From contig NZ_FNKN01000001.1 in NCBI RefSeq assembly GCF_900102175.1, forward strand, positions 186,001 to 250,000: 64,000 bases of DNA, in the 5' to 3' direction. A program made the position numbers and the translations under genes. How positions within the stretch are numbered: position 1 is the stretch's first letter; each line of letters begins with the position of its first letter. The notes below the pieces were generated by a model. That model had not been told where the DNA came from, made no database searches, and was given only the letters and a program-made list of their open reading frames with translations. Positions 1-8,017 of this stretch are shown here, in pieces. Source of the stretch: Microbacterium sp. cf332 (GTDB taxonomy: Bacteria; Actinomycetota; Actinomycetes; Actinomycetales; Microbacteriaceae).

Positions 1-21
1 CCCCCGCGGCGTCCGCGGGGG
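1..21. terminator. GC-rich hairpin at window edge
   Basis: A 9-bp perfect stem (bases 1-9 with 13-21) closes a 3-base loop. It lies just past the stop codon of the minus-strand gene ending at 56, so it could end that transcript. No T-run is visible and the window edge cuts the context. Confidence 0.4.
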
Positions 22-55
22 GCCTCGAGCGTCGGTGTCTTCGACGAACGGGCCA

Positions 56-1327
56 TCAGCGGCGTCCCCGCAGCGCTGCGGCGTCCTGCGGCTCGACGTC
101 CTGCGAGCGCCAGTCATCGGGCAGCAGGTGGTCGAGCACGTCGTCGACGCTCACGACGCCGACCAGGCGCCGTGCCTGGTCGACGACCGGGACGGAGACG
201 AGGTTGTAGCTCGCGAGCATGCGCGCGACCTCCGCGGCCGACGAGGACGCGGCGACCGGGTCGACCGCGTCGTCGATGATGGCACCGAGCCGTTCGTGCG
301 GCGGGTAGCGCAGCATCCGCTGGAAATGCACGGTGCCGAGCAGCCGGCCCGTCGGCGTCTCGTACGGGGGCAGCGTCACGAAGACCGACGCGGCGAGAGC
401 AGGATGCAGCTCGTGACGGCGGATCAGCGCGAGCGCTTCGGCGACGGTGGCCTCGGCAGACAGCACGATGGGGTCGCTCGTCATGAGACCGCCCGCCGTG
501 TCGGGGCCGTACTCGAGCAGCGCGCGGACGTCCTCGGCCTCCTCGGGCTCCATCAGTTCGAGCAGCTGCTCGACGCGCCCCTCCGGCAACTGGCCGAGCA
601 GGTCGGCGGCGTCGTCGGGCTCCATGGCGTCGAGGATGTCGGCGGCGCGCTCGTCGCCGAGTCGCTCCAGGATGTGCACCTGCTCGTCCTCGGGCATCTC
701 CTCGAGCGCGTCGGCGAGGCGCTCGTCGGGAAGTTCCTCGGCGACCTCGAGCAGTCGCTCCTCGGGGAGGTCGAGCAGCGTGTTGGCCAGGTCGGCAGGC
801 TTGAGCTCGGAGTAGGTTGCCACGAGCTGTTCGGCCGATTGAGCGGTGCCCGACGACTGGTCCTGGCGGACGTCGCCCCAGGCTGCGAAGGTGGTGGGGC
901 CTTTCGCGAACGGTGACGCGCTCGTCTTGGGACGGCGGAGGAACAGCTGTCCGATGTCCCATTCGCCGAGCCGGTTGCGTTCGATGGCGACGTCCTCGAT
1001 CACCGCACCGCCGGAACCGTCGCGCAGGTAGACCTGGCGGCCCAGCAGCTCTGCCATCACCCGCACTTCGCCGCCGCGCTGCTCGAAGCGGCGGACGTTG
1101 ATGAGTCCGGTCGTGATGACCTGTCCGGTCGCGATCGAGGTCACGCGACCGATCGAGAGGAACACGTTGCGGCGCCCGGGGATCTCGACGACCAGGCCGA
1201 TGACTCGCGGAGGGTCCGACTTGCGGAAGATGACGACGACGTCCCGGACCTTGCCGAGGCGGTCGCCGGCGGGATCGAACACGACGCACCCGACGAGGCG
1301 CGCGACGAAAACCCTCTGCGTACTCAC
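56..1327 (-). CDS. MgtE N-terminal/CBS domain protein without channel domain
   Basis: A soluble protein of 423 aa. The first ~150 residues form two PRC-barrel-like halves. They are followed by an acidic leucine-rich helical repeat resembling the MgtE intracellular N domain (about 165-270, with repeats such as LPEERLLEVAEELPDERLADAL). The end is a CBS pair (about 285-405). In Mg2+ channels of the MgtE family these parts gate a five-helix membrane domain; that domain is absent here, so the protein is more likely a sensor or regulator than a transporter. The frame stays open upstream, but the GTG at 1327 is preferred: it begins STQRVFVARLVG and has a -10-like TACGCT six bases upstream, so it may be leaderless. 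It is divergent from the stress-protein gene at 1379. Its true ligand is unknown. Confidence 0.8.
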   Translation of the reverse strand: MSTQRVFVARLVGCVVFDPAGDRLGKVRDVVVIFRKSDPPRVIGLVVEIPGRRNVFLSIGRVTSIATGQVITTGLINVRRFEQRGGEVRVMAELLGRQVYLRDGSGGAVIEDVAIERNRLGEWDIGQLFLRRPKTSASPFAKGPTTFAAWGDVRQDQSSGTAQSAEQLVATYSELKPADLANTLLDLPEERLLEVAEELPDERLADALEEMPEDEQVHILERLGDERAADILDAMEPDDAADLLGQLPEGRVEQLLELMEPEEAEDVRALLEYGPDTAGGLMTSDPIVLSAEATVAEALALIRRHELHPALAASVFVTLPPYETPTGRLLGTVHFQRMLRYPPHERLGAIIDDAVDPVAASSSAAEVARMLASYNLVSVPVVDQARRLVGVVSVDDVLDHLLPDDWRSQDVEPQDAAALRGRR

Positions 1328-1333
1328 CGCTCC

Positions 1334-1339
1334 AGCGTA
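1334..1339 (-). promoter_or_regulatory. -10 element TACGCT, leaderless start
   Basis: TACGCT on the minus strand, six bases before GTG 1327, with no ribosome binding site between. This spacing would put the transcript start at or next to the start codon. Confidence 0.5.
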
Positions 1340-1366
1340 GTCGGCGACCGCGGGGGTGGCCCGTGA

Positions 1367-1372
1367 CACAAT
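1367..1372 (+). promoter_or_regulatory. -10 element CACAAT, leaderless start
   Basis: CACAAT lies six bases before ATG 1379. It is weaker than the TANNNT boxes elsewhere in the window but has the same spacing. It shares a 51-bp divergent intergenic region with the promoter of the gene starting at 1327. Confidence 0.35.
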
Positions 1373-1378
1373 GACGGG

Positions 1379-2098
1379 ATGAGCATGATGGGCGGGAGGC
1401 CCGCTGTCACGGGCGAGAAGGTCGCTGACTACGCGTCGTACGAGGCGGCGCAGAAGGCGGTGTCGACCCTGATCGCCGCCGACATCCCGGCGCGTGAGAT
1501 CGCCATCGTCGGGTCGGGACTCCGCTCGGTCGAGACCGTGACCGGACGTCTCGGTTATGCGACGGCGGCGCGGACGGGCGCGATCAACGGCATCCTGCTC
1601 GGGCTCATCTTCTCGCTCATCTTCGTGTTCGGAACACCGGACGCCGCCATCCAGCTCTTCCTCGGAGTGATGCTGGTGGGCGTCGCGATCGGCATGATGA
1701 TGAGCCTGGTGATGTTCGCCCTCGTCCGGCGTCGGCGGGACTTCGCCTCGGTGACCCAGGTGGTGGCCGATCACTACGAGGTGACGGTGCAGGCGAGCAG
1801 CGTCCACCGCGCGCGCGGCGCCCTCAACGTCGCTCCGGCCCGACCGCAGACGCCCGCCACGAGCGTCGCTGACAGCCCGCCCCGCTATGGCGAACGCATC
1901 GATCCGGTCCCCGGCCCGGGCGCCGAGCGCCCCGCGCCCGGTCCTGCGGCACCCGCGGGGACGCCGGCGGGTCCTCCCGCCGGTCCGTCGGGCACCGGCT
2001 CACCCCTCCCGCCCGCCAGCGGCCCGGTACCGGGCGGTGAAGCCCCGGGTCCGGATCTGCCGTCGGCGCCGGAGTCACCGGGCGACGCGCAGCGATGA
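1379..2098 (+). CDS. General stress protein 17M-like membrane protein
   Basis: 239 aa. Residues about 15-135 resemble the GSP17M/YflT-type general stress domain (DYASYEAAQKAVSTL near the start), which in this form carries two adjacent membrane helices (about 63-87 and 90-112). The tail from about 150 is proline- and glycine-rich, low in complexity and probably disordered. The start ATG begins MSMMGG and has a -10-like hexamer at leaderless spacing. Its stop overlaps the ATG of the following hydrolase (ATGA), so the two are translationally coupled. The function is not established; the family is linked to stress responses by name only. Confidence 0.7.
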   Translation: MSMMGGRPAVTGEKVADYASYEAAQKAVSTLIAADIPAREIAIVGSGLRSVETVTGRLGYATAARTGAINGILLGLIFSLIFVFGTPDAAIQLFLGVMLVGVAIGMMMSLVMFALVRRRRDFASVTQVVADHYEVTVQASSVHRARGALNVAPARPQTPATSVADSPPRYGERIDPVPGPGAERPAPGPAAPAGTPAGPPAGPSGTGSPLPPASGPVPGGEAPGPDLPSAPESPGDAQR

Positions 2099-2766
2099 TC
2101 GACGCGGTTCCCGTCGCCCTGGCGGCCGGGGCCGTGTCCGTCCCGCTTCTCCGGGACAGCGCCGATGCCGCGCAAGCCGTCATGGTCCTCGCCCACGGTG
2201 CCGGGGCCGGGCCCGACCACCCCTTCCTCGCCGGGTTCGCGCGCGGATGCGCGAACGCGGGTCTCGAGGTCGTCCGTTTCCCCTTCCCCTACATCGTGGC
2301 CGGTCGCCGTCTGCCCGGGACCGCGGCGGATGCCGTCGAGACCTGGGCGGCCGTCATGCAGGCCGTCACGGCAACGCATCCCGATCTCCCGGTCGTGGCG
2401 GCGGGCAAGTCGTACGGCGGACGGATGGCGTCTGTAGCGGCCGCGCAGGGTCGCATCGACCCCGCTCTGCTCGTCTACCTCGGGTACCCGCTCCACCCGC
2501 CCGGTCGGCCGGACCGCCCGCGCGTCGAGCATCTGCCCGGCGTGACGGGGCCGCAGCTCTTCGTCTCAGGCACGCGCGACCCGTTCGTCGAGCCCGTGGC
2601 CGATCTCGAGGCCGCGGTCTCCACGTGTGTCGACGCGGAGATCGTCTGGGTCGAGGGCGGCCGGCACTCGTTCGAGGTCGCGGGCTCGCGGCGTGAACCC
2701 GAGGTCGTCGGCGCCGAGCTCGCGGCGGTCATCGCTCCGCGGTGCCTCGCTCGCGTGGGTGCCTGA
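2095..2766 (+). CDS. Alpha/beta hydrolase, KANL3/TEX30-like
   Basis: 223 aa, a compact alpha/beta-hydrolase fold. The oxyanion-side motif HGAGAG is at 34-39, the nucleophile elbow GKSYGG puts the serine at about 106, and D162 (GTRDPF) and H191 (GGRHSF) complete a plausible triad. The arrangement matches the dienelactone-hydrolase-like KANL3/TEX30 family, whose substrates are largely unknown. The ATG overlaps the stop of the stress protein by four bases. The 3' end converges on the gamma-glutamyltransferase gene, with 27 bases between and no clear hairpin. Confidence 0.75.
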   Translation: MIDAVPVALAAGAVSVPLLRDSADAAQAVMVLAHGAGAGPDHPFLAGFARGCANAGLEVVRFPFPYIVAGRRLPGTAADAVETWAAVMQAVTATHPDLPVVAAGKSYGGRMASVAAAQGRIDPALLVYLGYPLHPPGRPDRPRVEHLPGVTGPQLFVSGTRDPFVEPVADLEAAVSTCVDAEIVWVEGGRHSFEVAGSRREPEVVGAELAAVIAPRCLARVGA

Positions 2767-2793
2767 ACCGGCGGATGCCAGCGGCCGAACGCC

Positions 2794-4584
2794 TCAGCGG
2801 CCCGCGGCGTACCCCTGGGCGCCGCGCGGGTTCGCCGCGGCCCAGAGCACACCGCGTTCGCGGTCGATGCCGACGGCCGAGAGACGCCCGAGACTCCACG
2901 GCCCGGTCCGGATGACATCGTGGCCGCGTGCGGTGAGGCCGTCGGTGGTCCCGTCGTCGAAGCGGTCCTCCATGACGACGCCCGCTGGCGTCCAACTGCG
3001 CGGCCAGAACGAGTCGATCATCGCGGTGGTGTGGAACGTCGGGGCGTCGATCGCGGACTGGGCGTCCCACCCGCCGACCAGCATCCGCAGCAGCATCGGC
3101 AGCTGCCACTGATCCTGCTGATCGCCGCCGGGTGTGCCGAGCGCGATCTCGGTGCGGTCGCCCGCCATCACGAGTGTCGGCGAGAGCGTCGTCCGAGGCC
3201 GCATCCCCGGGCGCAGGGCGGATGGCGACGACTCGTCGAGCCACGTCATCTGCAGGCGTGTTCCGAGCGCGAAACCGAGTTCGGGGATGGTCGGCGAGGA
3301 CTGCAGCCAGCCGCCCGACGGTGTCACCGACACGATGTTGCCCCAGCGGTCGACCACGTCGATGTGGCAGGTGTCGCCGCGCGTGTCGCCGGCCCGACCG
3401 ACGGTCGGCTCTCCGGTGCCGGCCACGGCGCTCCCGTCCGGGCGTACGAGCGGCGGACGGAACGGCGGACGGTCGCCGGGGTCGCCCGGCCGCCAGGTCT
3501 GCGACGCCTCCTCGGCGATCTCGGCGCGACGCGCGTCGGCGTACGCCGGCTCGAGAAGCCCGGTGATGTCGATCCCGTCGCCGTAGTACGCGTCGCGATC
3601 GGCGAGGACGAGCTTCATCGCCTCGACGACGGTGTGCACGCCGACCGAGGTCCCCGGGTCGATGCGGTCGTCGGGCAACGCGTCGAGCAGCGCGAGCGCC
3701 TGCAGGAGCACCGGGCCCGAGCTCCATGAGCCGGCCTTGACGATCGTGCGACCCCGGAACCCGATGGTGAGCGGCTCCTCGTAGCCGGCCGAGAAATCCG
3801 CGAAGTCCTCGACCGTGATGACACCCGCGTGCCGCCCTCCCGTCGAATGGCGGTGCGGTCGCGCGACGAAGGCCGCCGCGGCTCGCGCCACGGCGCCCGT
3901 CTTCCATTCGCGGCGTGCCGCCTCGATGCGTGCGACGCGATCGGACTCGCTCCCGCCGGCCGACACGAGCGAGACGTAGACGTCCGCGAGCGCGGGGTTG
4001 CGCTGCAGATACCCCGCGACGGGCGGCTCGCCGTCATCGTCGAGCCAGAGCGCGGCCGAGCTCGGCCATTCGTCACGGAAGAGGTCGGCGACGCGCTCGA
4101 TCGTCGCGACCGCCGAGCGCAGCAGCGGATGTCCGTCGCGGGCATAGCCGATCGCGAACTCGAGGACGTCGCCGAGCTCCCAGGTGCCGTAGTCCCGCAA
4201 CAGGACGAGCCACGCGTCGACGGCCCCCGGCGCGGTGGCTGCGAGGGCGCCGGCGCCCGGCACACGGTCGAGCCCCTCGGCGAGGTAGTGCGCGATCGTG
4301 GCCGCGCGGGGTGCCGGGCCCTGCCCCATCAGCACGCGCGGCCGGCTGTCGGCCGCGGCGTGGAGGAGTCCGACCAGGTCACCGCCCGGGCCGTTGAGAT
4401 GAGGCTCCACCACCTGCAGCACGAAGCCGCCGGCCGCGGCGGCGTCGAACGCGTTCCCGCCGCGTTCGAGCACGGCCTGCGCCGCGGCCGTCGCGAGCCA
4501 GTGCGTCGAGGCGGTCATCCCGAAGGTCCCCGTCAGCAGGGGACGGGTCGTCTGCGCCGCGGGCGTCGAGAAGGGCGCGGTCAC
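2794..4584 (-). CDS. Gamma-glutamyltransferase family protein
   Basis: 596 aa, a normal length for the Ntn-hydrolase gamma-glutamyltranspeptidase family, which transfers or hydrolyses the gamma-glutamyl group of glutathione-like substrates. The N-terminal part has the family's GGNAFDAA and PHLNGPGGD motifs. The likely self-cleavage point and catalytic nucleophile is Thr405 in DTCHIDVVDRWGN. I see no convincing signal peptide, so it may act in the cytoplasm or belong to a subgroup with other substrates. The GTG at 4584 is chosen because it begins the conserved region and overlaps the stop of the aminopeptidase gene by four bases (GTGA). The frame is open far upstream, but that stretch is antisense shadow. 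Confidence 0.85.
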   Translation of the reverse strand: MTAPFSTPAAQTTRPLLTGTFGMTASTHWLATAAAQAVLERGGNAFDAAAAGGFVLQVVEPHLNGPGGDLVGLLHAAADSRPRVLMGQGPAPRAATIAHYLAEGLDRVPGAGALAATAPGAVDAWLVLLRDYGTWELGDVLEFAIGYARDGHPLLRSAVATIERVADLFRDEWPSSAALWLDDDGEPPVAGYLQRNPALADVYVSLVSAGGSESDRVARIEAARREWKTGAVARAAAAFVARPHRHSTGGRHAGVITVEDFADFSAGYEEPLTIGFRGRTIVKAGSWSSGPVLLQALALLDALPDDRIDPGTSVGVHTVVEAMKLVLADRDAYYGDGIDITGLLEPAYADARRAEIAEEASQTWRPGDPGDRPPFRPPLVRPDGSAVAGTGEPTVGRAGDTRGDTCHIDVVDRWGNIVSVTPSGGWLQSSPTIPELGFALGTRLQMTWLDESSPSALRPGMRPRTTLSPTLVMAGDRTEIALGTPGGDQQDQWQLPMLLRMLVGGWDAQSAIDAPTFHTTAMIDSFWPRSWTPAGVVMEDRFDDGTTDGLTARGHDVIRTGPWSLGRLSAVGIDRERGVLWAAANPRGAQGYAAGR

Positions 4585-6002
4585 GACGCGGCGCGGGCGA
4601 TCCAGGCCTCGACCTCGTCGGCGGTGCGCGGGATGTCGGCCGACAGGTTGACGGGTCCGCTCTCGGTCATGAGGATGTCGTCTTCGATCCGCACGCCGAT
4701 GCCGCGATACTCCTCGGGAACCGTGAGGTCGTCGATCTGGAAGTACAGGCCCGGCTCGATCGTGAAGACCATGCCGGGCTCGAGGACGCCGTCGTAGTAC
4801 ATCTCGCGACGCGCCTGAGCGCAGTCGTGCACGTCGATGCCGAGGTGGTGGCTCGTCCCGTGCACCATGTAGCGGCGATGCTGCCCGCCGCGGTCGGCGT
4901 CGAGCGCTTCGTCGGCGCTCACGGGGAGGAGGCCCCATTCCGCCACGCGCGATGCGATCACTCCCATCGCCGCCTCGTGGATCGACCGGAACGTCACGCC
5001 GGGCCGAGCGGCGGCGAAGGCGGTGTCCGCGGCCTCGCGCACGGTCTCGTAGATGCGGCGCTGGATCTCGGTGAAGCGGCCGGACACCGGGATGGTGCGG
5101 GTGATGTCGGCGGTGTAGAGGCTGTCGACCTCGACGCCCGCATCGATGAGGATGAGGTCGCCGGGAACGACGGGGCCGTCGTTGCGGGTCCAGTGCAGGT
5201 AGCAGGCGTGCGGGCCGGAGGCGGCGATGGTGTCGTAGCCCTCGCCGTTGCCGTCCGTCCGGGCGCGCAGGTGGAACACGCCCTCCACCACGCGCTCGCC
5301 CCGCGGGGTCGCGACGATGCGCGGGAGGTCGGCGACGATGTCGTCGAAGCCACGCGCGGTCGCCGCCACCGCGAGGCGCATCTGCTCGACCTCGTACTCG
5401 TCCTTCGTCAGCCGCAGCTCCGAGAGGGCCCGGGTGAGATCGGCGTCGGCCTCGAGCACGAGGTCGTCCGCGCGCAGCTCGACGTCGGCGAGGTGCGCCG
5501 TCGTGATCCCCAGGTCGGCGGCCACGTCGTCGAGCGCCGGGCGGGGGCCGATCCAGAACTCGCCCACCGCCGCGTCGGCGTAGAACTCCGCCGTCGTGCG
5601 GTCGGCCCGGTCGCGCAGGTAGAGCGTGACCTCGTGACCGGCGGTCGTGGGCTCGAAGACGAGGACCGAGTCGGGGACGGCGTCGCTGCCCCATCCGGTG
5701 AGGTGCGAGAAGGCGGAGTGCGCGCGGAACGGGTAGTCGGTGTCGTTCGAGCGCTGCTTGAGCGATCCGGCGGGGATGACGAGGCGGCGGCCGGCGAACT
5801 CGCGTGACAGGCGCTCACGGCGCGCGGCGGCGAAGGGCGCCGCCGCGCGGGGCGTGACGGCGGTCGCGGGGCGCGACCCCCAGCCGTCGGAGATCGTGTC
5901 GAGGAAGCCCTGGGGGAACGGCTGGCGCCGGTTGGTGTTCTCCGCGGCGGCCTCTGTGCTGGCGGCGTCGGTTCCGGTCGTGTCGGTCTCGCTCGTGCTC
6001 AT
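4581..6002 (-). CDS. pepP: Xaa-Pro aminopeptidase (aminopeptidase P), M24 family
   Basis: 473 aa. The N-terminal domain (about 50-180) is followed by the pita-bread M24 metallopeptidase domain. The metal ligands are visible: aspartates in LIDAGVEVDSLYTADITRT, histidine in HGTSHHLGIDVHD, and glutamates in FTIEPGLYF and EDDILMTESG. It removes N-terminal residues that precede proline. It is upstream of and coupled to the gamma-glutamyltransferase, suggesting a shared peptide-turnover role. A GAGACT box lies six bases before the ATG, which fits leaderless initiation. The acidic, Thr-rich first 25 residues are probably disordered. Confidence 0.92.
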   Translation of the reverse strand: MSTSETDTTGTDAASTEAAAENTNRRQPFPQGFLDTISDGWGSRPATAVTPRAAAPFAAARRERLSREFAGRRLVIPAGSLKQRSNDTDYPFRAHSAFSHLTGWGSDAVPDSVLVFEPTTAGHEVTLYLRDRADRTTAEFYADAAVGEFWIGPRPALDDVAADLGITTAHLADVELRADDLVLEADADLTRALSELRLTKDEYEVEQMRLAVAATARGFDDIVADLPRIVATPRGERVVEGVFHLRARTDGNGEGYDTIAASGPHACYLHWTRNDGPVVPGDLILIDAGVEVDSLYTADITRTIPVSGRFTEIQRRIYETVREAADTAFAAARPGVTFRSIHEAAMGVIASRVAEWGLLPVSADEALDADRGGQHRRYMVHGTSHHLGIDVHDCAQARREMYYDGVLEPGMVFTIEPGLYFQIDDLTVPEEYRGIGVRIEDDILMTESGPVNLSADIPRTADEVEAWIARAAS

Positions 6003-6008
6003 GCCTCC

Positions 6009-6014
6009 AGTCTC
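6009..6014 (-). promoter_or_regulatory. -10-like GAGACT before pepP
   Basis: GAGACT, six bases upstream of ATG 6002 on the minus strand, with the same geometry as the other leaderless starts in the window. The GGAGG between them is too close to the ATG to be a normal ribosome binding site. Confidence 0.35.
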
Positions 6015-6041
6015 GCACCCTCGCCGCGGGCGTGTGAGAGC

Positions 6042-7061
6042 TCAGCGCCGCGTGTACTGGACGACGAGCGGGCGGTGGTCGCTACCCGAGTCGTCGAGCG
6101 ACGAGATGACGACGGAGCCGGTGGCCCGCCAGGCATCCGTCGCCATGATGTGGTCGATGGGCGCGCCGAGCGGGGCCGGCAGGTCGGTGGGCCAGGTGCC
6201 GATCCCGCCGTTACCGGTCGAGCGCGCGGCGTCGTGGCAGCGTCCCACGTCGGCGTCGTCGATACCCAGCCGTGCCATGTGGTCGAGGGTCGCGTTGAAG
6301 TCGCCGGCCATGATGACGTCGTCGGTCGCGCACTGGTCGGCGAGCCACTGCAGATCGCTGCGCCAACTCGACATCTCTTCGGGACGAGGCGCGACGGCGT
6401 GCACCGCGATCACGACCGGACCGTCGCCGTCGACCGGCATCGCCACAGCGCTCGGCACGATCGTGGTGTTGCTGGTGCCGGCGGCTTCCGACTCGATCAC
6501 CGCATAGTCGCCGAGCTCGGGCGAGATCAGCAATGCCGTCGAGTTCGCGGCCCAGCTGTCGGGGCCGTCGTAACTGTCGACGTGGGCCCACATCGGGCGG
6601 CCGCGCTCGCCCATGGCGACGGCGACCGCGCGTCCGGTGTCCATCGTCGTCTCGGGGAGGGCGACGATGTCGGCCTGCATGGCGACCGCGGTCTCCGCGA
6701 TCGTCTCGGCATCGGTCGCGGCGCCGGCGGTGTTCCAGGTCATGACCCGGATGCTGTCCGCCGTCTTCTCGGGGAGCGTCTCGGCGCCGAGACCCCGCAC
6801 CGCCAGCGTCGCGGCACCGCCGACGGCGGCGACGAGCGAGACGACGACGATCCACAGGCAGAAGGCGCGGATGCGGCGCCCGAGCGAGAGCAGCAGGAAG
6901 AAGGCGGCGATGGCGACGAAGGCCCCGATCAGCAGCGGTCGCAGCGCGACGATCTGCGCGAAGGGGAACTCGCGCTCGACCCGCAGGACACTCGGCCAGG
7001 TCGCTGTGACGGCGACCGCGGCGAACAGTGCCACCACGAGGGCCCCGAACACGCGCTTCAC
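6042..7061 (-). CDS. Membrane-anchored endonuclease/exonuclease/phosphatase family protein
   Basis: 339 aa. Three N-terminal membrane helices (about 5-22, 43-61, 70-92) are followed by an EEP (exonuclease-endonuclease-phosphatase) domain with the motifs MTWNTAG, the catalytic-type glutamate in ALPETTMD, GDFNATLDH, and a final SDHRPL. This layout matches many actinobacterial surface proteins whose substrate is unknown; a nuclease, sphingomyelinase or other phosphodiesterase role cannot be separated from sequence. The catalytic domain should face outward. The GTG start at 7061 sits six bases after a TAGAGT box and divergently from the PHP gene. Confidence 0.75.
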   Translation of the reverse strand: MKRVFGALVVALFAAVAVTATWPSVLRVEREFPFAQIVALRPLLIGAFVAIAAFFLLLSLGRRIRAFCLWIVVVSLVAAVGGAATLAVRGLGAETLPEKTADSIRVMTWNTAGAATDAETIAETAVAMQADIVALPETTMDTGRAVAVAMGERGRPMWAHVDSYDGPDSWAANSTALLISPELGDYAVIESEAAGTSNTTIVPSAVAMPVDGDGPVVIAVHAVAPRPEEMSSWRSDLQWLADQCATDDVIMAGDFNATLDHMARLGIDDADVGRCHDAARSTGNGGIGTWPTDLPAPLGAPIDHIMATDAWRATGSVVISSLDDSGSDHRPLVVQYTRR

Positions 7062-7067
7062 GCCTCG

Positions 7068-7073
7068 ACTCTA
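7068..7073 (-). promoter_or_regulatory. -10 element TAGAGT, leaderless start
   Basis: TAGAGT on the minus strand with a six-base spacer to GTG 7061 and no ribosome binding site. It faces the TACGCT promoter of the PHP gene in a 58-bp intergenic region, so the -35 areas must overlap. Confidence 0.5.
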
Positions 7074-7106
7074 GGAGACGGAGCCTGGACGATCGCCGGG
7101 CACGGC

Positions 7107-7112
7107 TACGCT
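7107..7112 (+). promoter_or_regulatory. -10 element TACGCT before PHP gene
   Basis: TACGCT, seven bases before ATG 7120. The intervening GTGGAGG could double as a very short ribosome binding site, so either a leaderless or a near-leaderless message is possible. Confidence 0.45.
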
Positions 7113-7119
7113 GTGGAGG

Positions 7120-7998
7120 ATGGGAACGGCAGAGCGCGAGCGGGGCTTCCACGGCCCCAGCGACCTGCACATGCACTCCCTCCGCTCCGACGGCACCGAG
7201 CCGCCGGCCGGTGTCGTCCAGGCGGCGCATCGCGCAGGGCTGCGGACGATGGCGCTGACCGACCACGACACGACGGCGGGCTGGGCGGAGGCGGCCGAGG
7301 CCACGGCCTCGCTCGGCATGACCCTCCTCCCCGGCATGGAGCTGAGTGCGCGCCACGAGTGGCGCACGGTGCACCTGCTCGCCTACCTCTTCGACCCGGA
7401 CCATCCGCGGCTGCGCGCCGAGACCGAGCGCATCCGCGAGGACCGGGTGGGGCGCGCCGAGCGCATCGTCCGCAGCATCGCCCGCTCGCACGATCTCACG
7501 TGGGACGACGTCGTGGCGCAGACGGGCGCGGGTGCCACCGTGGGAAGACCGCACATCGCCGACGCCCTCGTCGCGCGGGGCCTCGCGGTCGATCGGGCCG
7601 CCGCCTTCGCCGGCATCCTGCACCCGAGCCAGGGGCACTTCACACCGCATTACGCGCCCGATCCGGGCACGGCGGTCGAACTCGTCGTCGCGGCCGGGGG
7701 AGTCCCGATCCTCGCACACCCGTCACCCAGCGGCCGCGAGCGCATGATGCCGCCCGCGGTGCTCCGCGAGCTCGTCGGCCGCGGCCTCGCGGGATTCGAG
7801 ATCGAGCATCGCGAGAACACGCTGGACGGCAAGCGTGCCCTGCGTGCGCTCGCGACCGAGCTCGATCTCATCGTCACCGGCTCGAGCGACTATCACGGAC
7901 TCGGCAAGCCGAACGTGCCGGGTGAGAACACCACGTCGGACGGCATGGTCGCCCGCATCATCGCCCGCGCGAACGGAACGGCGCCCGTCTACGCGTAG
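7120..7998 (+). CDS. PHP-domain metal-dependent phosphoesterase
   Basis: 292 aa, the usual length for the stand-alone PHP phosphoesterases of the YciV/TrpH group. Metal ligands are present in order: DLHMHSLRSDGT at the N terminus, LTDHDT, a central E-containing PGMELSA, AHPSPSGR, and SSDYHG near the C terminus. Characterised relatives hydrolyse 3',5'-nucleoside bisphosphates or trim RNA 5' ends; which of these applies here is not shown. The stop codon lies within a perfect palindrome that probably ends transcription. Confidence 0.85.
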   Translation: MGTAERERGFHGPSDLHMHSLRSDGTEPPAGVVQAAHRAGLRTMALTDHDTTAGWAEAAEATASLGMTLLPGMELSARHEWRTVHLLAYLFDPDHPRLRAETERIREDRVGRAERIVRSIARSHDLTWDDVVAQTGAGATVGRPHIADALVARGLAVDRAAAFAGILHPSQGHFTPHYAPDPGTAVELVVAAGGVPILAHPSPSGRERMMPPAVLRELVGRGLAGFEIEHRENTLDGKRALRALATELDLIVTGSSDYHGLGKPNVPGENTTSDGMVARIIARANGTAPVYA

Positions 7999-8009
7999 AC
8001 GGGCGCCGT
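7978..8009. terminator. Perfect 32-base palindrome, bidirectional terminator
   Basis: A perfect inverted repeat of 32 bases centred on ACGCGT at 7991-7996. It contains the last codons and the TAG stop of the PHP gene and lies 9 bases before the end of the convergent DEAD-box gene. It should fold as a long hairpin from either strand. No T-run follows. Confidence 0.65.
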
Positions 8010-8017
8010 GATCGTTC

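Noticed and set aside
2794..5694. Apparent 966-codon fusion extending the gamma-glutamyltransferase upstream
   Set aside because: The added part is an alternative frame of the aminopeptidase P gene, which is complete in its own frame; the GTGA overlap gives a natural start at 4584.
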